Part shown: positions 58,312-64,000 of the stretch, in pieces
How positions within the stretch are numbered: the stretch's first letter is position 1
Layout of the letters: each line of letters opens with the position of its first letter
Assembly (NCBI GenBank): GCA_902834555.1
Contig: CADFJN010000002.1
Coordinates: forward strand, 118,985-182,984
From: Atopobiaceae bacterium
GTDB taxonomy: Bacteria > Actinomycetota > Coriobacteriia > Coriobacteriales > Atopobiaceae
Length of the DNA stretch: 64,000 nt
Direction: 5' to 3'
Notes under the pieces: model-generated
What the model was told of the DNA's origin: nothing
Seen by the model: the letters and a program-made list of their open reading frames with translations, nothing else
Databases searched by the model: none
Made by a program: the position numbers and the translations under genes

Positions 58312-60653
58312 CAGATCAGCCCCTCCCTCTTGAAGCCCTCAACAAGACGCTGCGGGGTCATGGGCATGTGATAGAACTTCACGCCGGTGGCATTGAGAAT
58401 GGCGTCGCGGATGGCGGGCGCCGGGGAGATGATGGGCGTCTCGCCAACGGCCTTGTTGCCGTAGGGGCCCGTGGGGTCATCGGACTCGACGAATTCGGCC
58501 TTGAGGTCGGGCAGGTCCATCATCGTGGGGATCTTGTAGTCGAGCAGGGTATCGTTGAGCACGCGCCCGGTCTTGGGGTCCACCTGGACTTCCTCGGAGA
58601 GCGCGAAGCCAATGGACTGGCCCATGCCGCCGTGCGCCTGCTGCTCCACGAGCTTGGGGTTGATAAGACGGCCGTTGTCCTGCACGGAGATGATCCTGTT
58701 GACCGTAACCTTGCCGAGCGGCATGTCCACCGTGACGTCAGCAAAGGTGCAGCCCGTAGCGATGGCGTTGGTGTGGACGTTGGCCGTGGCATAGGCGCTC
58801 AGCTGGTCGTTGGCGTCCACGTTGTAGTACGCCTCAAGGGCGAGCGAGGCAAGCGTGCATACCTGGCGGCCGGTGGCGTCCCAGATAGCGTGGTCGCGCA
58901 GGTCGAGGTTCTCACCGGCGGCGGGGTATAGGCGGTGCGCAAAGGCAAGGATCTTCTCGCGCAGCTCAAGGCCCGCCTTCTTGACGGCCGTGCCAGAGAC
59001 GTAGGTCTGGCGCGACGCATAGGCGCCGGGGTCATACGGAGTCACGTCCGTGTCCTGGAACGATACGATGTGAACGTCCTCGGTGTCGACGCCAATGGCC
59101 TCGGCAGCCATCTGCGAGAAGACCGTGTCGGCGCCCTGGCCAATCTCGGTGGCGCCCATCTGGAGCTGCACCGAGCCGTCCTGGTTGAGCGTCACACGCG
59201 ACGTTGCCGTCTCGAGCGCGAACGGCGCGACGGCCGTCTTGTACACGAAGAACGCGACGCCCACGCCGTGGCGGATGGGGCCGGTCTGGTTGGCGTACTC
59301 GCGCTTCTTCTCGTCCCAGTGGATCCACTCCTTGCCCTTCTCCACGCACTGCGGAAGCGTGCAGGTGTGGGCGGCAACGGCGCCACCGGGCGTGAACTCG
59401 TCCACGAAGCCCTCGCGGATGCAGTTCTTGAGGCGGAACTCGACACCGTCCCACCCGTTGTCATGGGCGATGTCGCCCATGAGGCACTCAGCGGTCCAGA
59501 CGCCCTCGGGCACGCCGTAGGCGCGCATGGCGCCTGTGTGCGGGCCGTTGGTGTAGACGGTCCAGGCCTCGCTGCGGGAGGCCACCTCGTTGGTGTGGTA
59601 GAGCCAGCGGAACGAGTTCACCGAGTTGAGCACCAGTGCATGTCCGTGGTGGATGTAGCCGCCGGTGTTGGACCAGCCACGGATGGAACGGGCATGCAGG
59701 AGCATGTCGTCTCCGTAGGAGGCCTCGACGTCAAAGGACTTGGGCTGACGGCCCGAGGTGTCCCAGAAGAGCTCCTCGCGCGAGAGCTCGAGGCGCACGC
59801 AGCGCCCGCCGAGCTGCTGGCAAATCCAAGCGTTGAGCGGCTCGTAGTGGATGTCCTGCTTGGTGCCAAAGCCGCCACCAATGTAGGGCTTGATCACGCG
59901 CACGTCGCCCCAAGGGATGCCCAGGGCCTGGCCAATCACGCGGCGCATGATGTGCGGGATCTGGGTGGAGGCCACGCAGACAATCTTGCCGCCCTCCATG
60001 TAGCAGAACGAGGTGCAGGTCTCGATATGGACCTGGGACTGCTCGCCCGTCTCGGTGTGGATGGCGATGTGGTGGTACGCGGGATCGTTGATGGCGTCGT
60101 CCACCGTCTTGTAACCGTACTTGGCGAGGTTCTCGGGACTGGTGAGCGCGCAGGTGTGGGCCACGAGGTTATCCGGCTTGATGTCCTGGACCGGGTGCTC
60201 GGTTCCCTTGAGCGACTCCTTGGGGTCGTAGACGACCGGCCACTCCTCGTACTCGACTTTGATCTTGCGCAAGGCGCGGTCGCAGGCCACGGTATCCTCG
60301 GCCACGACCACGGCGATGTTGTCGCCATAGATGCGAATGCGGTCGTCGAGGAGTTTCCTGTCCGCAAGGTCGCGCTTCTCGGCGTGGCTGTCGGCGTACC
60401 AGGGGTGACCCGCCACTGGGTAGGGCCTATCGGGCACGTCAAAGCAGGTGAAGACCGCCACCACACCGGGAACCTTCTTGGCCTCGGTGGTGTCGATCGA
60501 AAGCACCCGTCCGTTGCCGATTGTCGAGTGGAGAATCCTCGCCTCAAGGCAGGGCTTGGGGCAGAGGTCGTCGGTGAACATGGCACGTCCCGTGACCTTG
60601 TCGTATGCATCGACGCGCTTGACGGGACGTCCGACCTCCCTCAGCTGTTCCAT
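58311..60653 (-). CDS. xdhA: Xanthine dehydrogenase-family molybdenum-binding large subunit
   Basis: A 780-residue molybdenum hydroxylase subunit. A fused hammerhead domain (GRAMFTDDLCPKPCLEARILHS) precedes the cofactor domain with IGGGFGTKQD, MGATEIGQGADTVFSQMAAEAIGV and the base-like glutamate in YGNKAVGETPIISPAPAI. With xdhB and xdhC it forms an (alpha beta gamma)2 enzyme that hydroxylates hypoxanthine/xanthine or a related purine. The window's YqeB/YqeC/SelD set implies a labile selenido ligand on molybdenum in place of sulfur. The operon has its own promoter: a terminator for guaD lies upstream. Confidence 0.94.
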   Translation of the reverse strand: MEQLREVGRPVKRVDAYDKVTGRAMFTDDLCPKPCLEARILHSTIGNGRVLSIDTTEAKKVPGVVAVFTCFDVPDRPYPVAGHPWYADSHAEKRDLADRKLLDDRIRIYGDNIAVVVAEDTVACDRALRKIKVEYEEWPVVYDPKESLKGTEHPVQDIKPDNLVAHTCALTSPENLAKYGYKTVDDAINDPAYHHIAIHTETGEQSQVHIETCTSFCYMEGGKIVCVASTQIPHIMRRVIGQALGIPWGDVRVIKPYIGGGFGTKQDIHYEPLNAWICQQLGGRCVRLELSREELFWDTSGRQPKSFDVEASYGDDMLLHARSIRGWSNTGGYIHHGHALVLNSVNSFRWLYHTNEVASRSEAWTVYTNGPHTGAMRAYGVPEGVWTAECLMGDIAHDNGWDGVEFRLKNCIREGFVDEFTPGGAVAAHTCTLPQCVEKGKEWIHWDEKKREYANQTGPIRHGVGVAFFVYKTAVAPFALETATSRVTLNQDGSVQLQMGATEIGQGADTVFSQMAAEAIGVDTEDVHIVSFQDTDVTPYDPGAYASRQTYVSGTAVKKAGLELREKILAFAHRLYPAAGENLDLRDHAIWDATGRQVCTLASLALEAYYNVDANDQLSAYATANVHTNAIATGCTFADVTVDMPLGKVTVNRIISVQDNGRLINPKLVEQQAHGGMGQSIGFALSEEVQVDPKTGRVLNDTLLDYKIPTMMDLPDLKAEFVESDDPTGPYGNKAVGETPIISPAPAIRDAILNATGVKFYHMPMTPQRLVEGFKREGLI

Positions 60654-60686
60654 GACAAGCTCCCTCTCCTAGAAACCTGTATTGCT

Positions 60687-60703
60687 GCATAACAAAATAC
60701 TAG
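60687..60703. promoter_or_regulatory. Possible purine-island operator, xdhA site (weak)
   Basis: GCATAACAAAATACTAG, read on the other strand, contains TTTTGTTATG and so resembles the right half of the site before the NCS2 permease gene. It lies 34 bases before xdhA. The match is partial. Confidence 0.35.
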
Positions 60704-60841
60704 TGACCCCGCGAGGGGCCGCGGTGCGGCAGCGGCGAATGGTCACAAACCGCTGCCGACCGTTCATCTATCTGCAATCGTCTCACATACCCTCTGAGCT
60801 GGGCGTTATTCATGTAAAAAAGCAACGCCCCCTAGAGCAAA

Positions 60842-60869
60842 GAAACGCCGGACGCAGGGGCGTCCGGCG
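60842..60869 (-). terminator. Terminator of the permease-guanine deaminase operon
   Basis: On the minus strand CGCCGGACGC pairs perfectly with GCGTCCGGCG over a CCCT loop, followed by TTTCTTTG. It lies 19 bases after the guanine deaminase stop. Confidence 0.85.
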
Positions 60870-60887
60870 CTGCAACACCAGCGCAAC

Positions 60888-62171
60888 CTACAGCACGCGC
60901 GTACCCGCAACGTACTTCTCGACGATGCGCCCGCCCTCCTCGGCGAGGTACATGTAGCGCTCGACGCGCTCGGCGGGGTTGCACTCGAGCGTCGTACGCA
61001 GACCAGAGTCATCCAGGACCAGGACGTCCGCGTCATAGCCCTGCTCGAAGGTGCCCACCTTACCAAAGAACGCGCCGCCGCCAACCGTGGCAATGTAGAA
61101 CGCCTCGGCGGTAGAGAGCGGCTTGAGGTTCTGGTCCACCAGGCGCCAGCGAAGCTTGGAGCAGCCCACCAGGTCTGCCACCGCGCGGAACATCGAAAGC
61201 GACGCGCCGCCCGCAACGTCGGTGCCAAGGCCAACGTTCATGCCCTCGACCAGGTAGCGGCGAACGGGAGCGATGCCCGAGGACAGCTGCATGTTGGACT
61301 GCGGGCAGGTTGCGATAAAGACGTTGTGCTTCTTGAGGATGGCAATCTCCTCGTCCGTGGAGTAGTTGCAGTGGGCCATCACGGTCTTGCCCTCGCCGTC
61401 AAGCTGGCCAAAGTGCTCGTAGGTCTGGCCGTAGCAGGTCGACCACGGCGCCAGACCATGCACCCAGTCAATCTCGGACAGGTTCTCGGAGAGGTGCGAC
61501 TGCAGGGGCAGGCCCCTCTCCTGCTTGAGCTTGCCCAGGCCCTCCATGAGCTCGTCGGAGCAGGTGGGGGTGAAGCGCGGCGTAAGGATGGGCTTGGTGT
61601 TGGCGTAGCCCTTGGCCTCGACGTCGTTGAGCCAGCGCACCGTGTCGGCAAGCGAGGTGGCGGCGTCCTTCTCGCATAGATAATCCGGGCTGTTGCGGTC
61701 CATGTTGACCTTGCCCACATAGGTCTTGAGGCCCGTTGCCTCGAGCTTGTCCATGAGGAGCTCGGTGGGCTCCACGTGCATGGTGCCAAAGACAACCGCA
61801 CGCGTGGTGGGCGAGTGGAGCAGGTCGTCGGTAAAGATGTCGTAGGCACGCTCGGCGTACGAGAGGTCAGCGTACTTGCTCTCCTCGGGGAACGTGTGGG
61901 TGTTAAGCCACTCGAGGAGCTCGAGGTCCATGCCCATGCCACGGAAGCTGTACTGCGGGGCGTGGACGTGGATGTCGTTCATGCCAGGGATGACAAGCTT
62001 GCCCGTGTGGTCAACAATGCGAATGCCCTCGTACTCGGCAGGAAGCTCCTGGTAGACGCCCTGGACAACACCATCAACAACTACCAGGTAGCCGTCCTTT
62101 GCCCAGGAGAGCGTGTGGTTGTGGCGCGACCAGACGATGTCGCCCTTGATTGCAAATGCGTTCTCGTTCAT
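60888..62171 (-). CDS. guaD: Guanine deaminase
   Basis: A 427-residue amidohydrolase. The metal motif and specificity segment IPGMNDIHVHAPQYSFRGMGMDLELLEWLNTHTFPEE is nearly diagnostic for guanine deaminases. Further zinc ligands are in LQSHLSENLSEI and MAHCNYSTDEE, with the catalytic aspartate in GLGTDVAGG. It converts guanine to xanthine and ammonia, feeding the xanthine dehydrogenase. It lies 44 bases after the NCS2 permease gene, so import and deamination are coupled. Confidence 0.94.
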   Translation of the reverse strand: MNENAFAIKGDIVWSRHNHTLSWAKDGYLVVVDGVVQGVYQELPAEYEGIRIVDHTGKLVIPGMNDIHVHAPQYSFRGMGMDLELLEWLNTHTFPEESKYADLSYAERAYDIFTDDLLHSPTTRAVVFGTMHVEPTELLMDKLEATGLKTYVGKVNMDRNSPDYLCEKDAATSLADTVRWLNDVEAKGYANTKPILTPRFTPTCSDELMEGLGKLKQERGLPLQSHLSENLSEIDWVHGLAPWSTCYGQTYEHFGQLDGEGKTVMAHCNYSTDEEIAILKKHNVFIATCPQSNMQLSSGIAPVRRYLVEGMNVGLGTDVAGGASLSMFRAVADLVGCSKLRWRLVDQNLKPLSTAEAFYIATVGGGAFFGKVGTFEQGYDADVLVLDDSGLRTTLECNPAERVERYMYLAEEGGRIVEKYVAGTRVL

Positions 62172-62215
62172 GACGTACTCCCCTCACGTAAGGCGCACGG
62201 CGCGTGTGCCACCGA

Positions 62216-63598
62216 CTAGATGAAGAAATACTTGGTGCAGAACAGCACGAACAGAACCCACATCACGCCAGAGATCTTCTTGCGGTTCTCAGCACCCGAG
62301 CAGGCGTTGATTGCCACGTAGGAGATGATGCCCAGAGAGATGCCCTCGGCGATAGAGTACATGAAGGGCATGGCCACGATGGCGACGAACGCAGGCACGG
62401 CCTCGGTCGCGGTGCCCCAGTCGATCTGCGTGACGGCACCAAACATCATGAAGCCCACGATGACAAGGGCAGGCGCCGTGGCGAACGACGGGATGGCAAG
62501 GAAGATCGGCGAGAGGAACAGCGACAGCAGGAAGAGGATGGCCGTGGTAATGCCTGTGAGGCCGGTGCGTCCGCCCTGGGCGATGCCTGCGGTGCACTCG
62601 ACGGCGGTCGCGGTAGACGAGGTGCCAATGAGGCCGGCAAACGTGGTGGCCAAAGACTCGGCGAGCAGGGCGCCCTTCACGTTGGGAAGCTTGCCGTTCT
62701 CGTCGAGAAGGTCTGCCTTGGACGCGGAGCCGATCAGCGTGCCAATGGTGTCAAAGAGGTTGGTGAAGAGGAACGCAAAGACCACGGACGCAAAGCCAAC
62801 CGAGAAGAAGTTGGAGAAATCCAGCTTGAAGGCAATGGGTGCAACCGAAGGGACCGAGAGGCCACGCGAGAAGTCGGGCAGGAGGCTTGCGAAGCCCGCA
62901 TCGGGGTTGGGCACGTAGACGCCGGTGAGCTGGCAGATGATGCCGATGCCCCAGGTGATGAGGATGCCCAGCAGGATGTTGCCGCGCACGTTGTTGCACA
63001 CCAGGATTGCGGTGATGATGATGCCGATAAGGGCAAGCAGCGCCGAAATGCCGGAGGTCGAGAAGGTGCCCGCCTCGATAGAGCCATGGAACGAGAACAT
63101 CGAGACAAGCGTGGCCTCATTGGAGATGACCAGGCCGGAGTTCTTGAGGCCGATGATCGTGATGAACAGGCCAACGCCGGCGGTGATTGCGTACTTGAGG
63201 TTCATGGGGATGGCATTGAAGATGGCCTCACGCACGTTGCTAAGCGAGAGAATCACAAAGATGATGCCCTCGACAAAGATCGCGGTGAGCGCCGTCTGCC
63301 AGGAGTAGCCCATGCCCAAGCACACCGTGTAGGCGAAGTAGGCGTTGATGCCCATGCCCGGCGCCAAGATGAAGGGGTAGTTGGTGAGAAACGCCATCAT
63401 CAAGGTGCCGATGGTGGAGATGAGGACCGTCGCGGTGAACAGGGCGTCCTGCGGCATGCCCGTGGCCGAGAGGACCGAGGGGTTTACGGCAAGGATATAC
63501 GCCGCCGTGATGAACGTTGTAAGGCCGGCGAGAAGCTCGGTCCTTACGGTGGTTCCACGCTCCTTGAGGTGGAAGAACTTATCAAGTGCACTCTCCAT
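62216..63598 (-). CDS. NCS2 guanine/hypoxanthine (AzgA/PbuG-type) permease
   Basis: A 460-residue permease with ~13 helices. It opens LKERGTTVRTELLAGLTTFITAAYILAVNP and has LAPGMGINAYFAYTV and GTSSTATAVECTAGIAQGGRTGLT, all hallmarks of the AzgA-like branch that imports adenine, guanine and hypoxanthine. The start at 63598 was chosen by family length; upstream frame is not membrane-like. First gene of an operon with guaD. Confidence 0.94.
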   Translation of the reverse strand: MESALDKFFHLKERGTTVRTELLAGLTTFITAAYILAVNPSVLSATGMPQDALFTATVLISTIGTLMMAFLTNYPFILAPGMGINAYFAYTVCLGMGYSWQTALTAIFVEGIIFVILSLSNVREAIFNAIPMNLKYAITAGVGLFITIIGLKNSGLVISNEATLVSMFSFHGSIEAGTFSTSGISALLALIGIIITAILVCNNVRGNILLGILITWGIGIICQLTGVYVPNPDAGFASLLPDFSRGLSVPSVAPIAFKLDFSNFFSVGFASVVFAFLFTNLFDTIGTLIGSASKADLLDENGKLPNVKGALLAESLATTFAGLIGTSSTATAVECTAGIAQGGRTGLTGITTAILFLLSLFLSPIFLAIPSFATAPALVIVGFMMFGAVTQIDWGTATEAVPAFVAIVAMPFMYSIAEGISLGIISYVAINACSGAENRKKISGVMWVLFVLFCTKYFFI

Positions 63599-63895
63599 GT
63601 CACACACCACTTTCTCGTTGTTGGATGCCAACACGTACGGCCCGCAGACGGCCTTGGCAGCGTCCGCGGGTTGGTTCCACGCTTGACGTGTGTCTGAAGG
63701 TGCCGCGCTCTTGGCGAGCCATCGGGGCTCGCTCATGCAGCCATCGTGACTGCCGGCAGGTGCGCGGTTGAACTGACATTCGAAGTAGGTTGCTTGTTGG
63801 AAGGCCTGCCCGTCTCGGCCGATGGCACGTTTGGTTGCGCCTGGCATTGCCTGGTACCGGCCATTTCTCTCTAGCCCGGCGGACTTTTGTACCTC

Positions 63896-63911
63896 CCACA
63901 AGTTTTGTTAT
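63896..63911. promoter_or_regulatory. Candidate purine-island operator, NCS2 permease site
   Basis: CCACAAGTTTTGTTAT shares CCA and TTTTGTTA with the ygeX site. It is followed by a T-rich stretch (63920-63930) and lies ~298 bases before the start codon, farther than the other sites. The 350-base leader between the gene and this site shows no recognisable purine riboswitch and no gene. Confidence 0.45.
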
Positions 63912-63946
63912 CGCACTATTTGTTTTTTTTTGTAATGTCGATATTA

Positions 63947-64000
63947 GGGGCTGCGGACAAAAAGTTGGACCGAGGAGGTCCGGGACTGGGGGTCCGCATG
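63947..64000 (+). mobile_element. Possible end of an IS3/IS150-type element at the window edge
   Basis: The last ~54 bases begin with GGGCTGCGGACAAAAAGTTGGACC, a pattern like the terminal inverted repeats of IS150-group elements. They contain nested dyads (GCGGAC...GTCCGC, GGACC...GGTCC) and end in an ATG with GGAGG upstream. The element itself would lie outside the window. Confidence 0.35.

Noticed and set aside
63599..63895. Purine riboswitch upstream of the NCS2 permease
   Set aside because: The leader lacks the paired loop and junction core of guanine/adenine aptamers on the transcribed strand.
1..64000. tRNA or rRNA genes, prophage or defence systems
   Set aside because: No cloverleaf, rRNA motif, phage structural gene, restriction-modification or retron-like reverse transcriptase was recognised; only two type II toxin-antitoxin pairs.

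Overview
The window is high-GC DNA (third codon positions nearly all G or C) with strong GGAGG-type ribosome sites, several GTG starts, and the gene content of a strict anaerobe: a class III ribonucleotide reductase, 2-hydroxyacyl-CoA dehydratase-type iron-sulfur enzymes, and a molybdenum hydroxylase with a selenium-cofactor maturation set. Together with a split purine-synthesis end (PurO-type cyclohydrolase plus a stand-alone AICAR transformylase), this suggests a gut actinobacterium of the class Coriobacteriia (Olsenella/Atopobium/Collinsella-like). No rRNA or tRNA gene is present, so the taxonomy is inference.

Layout. 0-6.3 kb: the end of an M16 protease, a two-gene 2-hydroxyacyl-CoA dehydratase locus whose second protein is fused to its ATPase activator, a nitroreductase and an aminotransferase. 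6.3-10.7 kb: nrdD and nrdG, separated by large hairpins and a toxin-antitoxin pair. 10.8-16.4 kb: an ABC exporter, a mazEF-type pair with a palindromic operator, a ZTP riboswitch controlling purO and probably the AICAR transformylase, and a GNAT acetyltransferase. 16.5-23.9 kb: a probable K+/cation module (two TrkA proteins, a P-type ATPase, a KdpDE-like two-component system). 24-25.5 kb: an IS3-family remnant fused to the 3' end of a broken gene.

25.6-63.6 kb is dominated by an anaerobic purine (urate/xanthine) breakdown island. It holds the selenium/molybdenum maturation genes (xdhC-type chaperone, selD, yqeB, a DUF3343 gene, a cysteine desulfurase/selenocysteine lyase, yedF, yqeC, mocA). 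It also holds ridA, a hydantoinase, carbamate kinase, ygeW, ygeY, ygeX, a uracil/xanthine-type permease, a double-cubane-cluster reductase-like gene, the three xanthine dehydrogenase subunits, guanine deaminase and an NCS2 purine permease. The pathway logic is import, deamination, oxidation by the selenium-dependent hydroxylase, ring opening, then carbamoyl phosphate to ATP through carbamate kinase and diaminopropionate to pyruvate through YgeX. The island is interrupted by a domain-permuted membrane GH3 glycosidase with a LytTR/GHKL system, and by a Bce-type peptide-sensing ABC module. A shared palindrome-like motif (CCAAACTTTTTGTTTG type) precedes several of the purine transcription units.

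The intergenic DNA is unusually structured. Three repeat families recur: a TGAGACAAAGGGA palindrome (six sites), long perfect-stem hairpins whose loops are conserved while their stems are unrelated, and TTAATAGC/ACCTGCGG elements that include a 285-bp duplication. No CRISPR array, complete prophage or selenocysteine machinery was seen.
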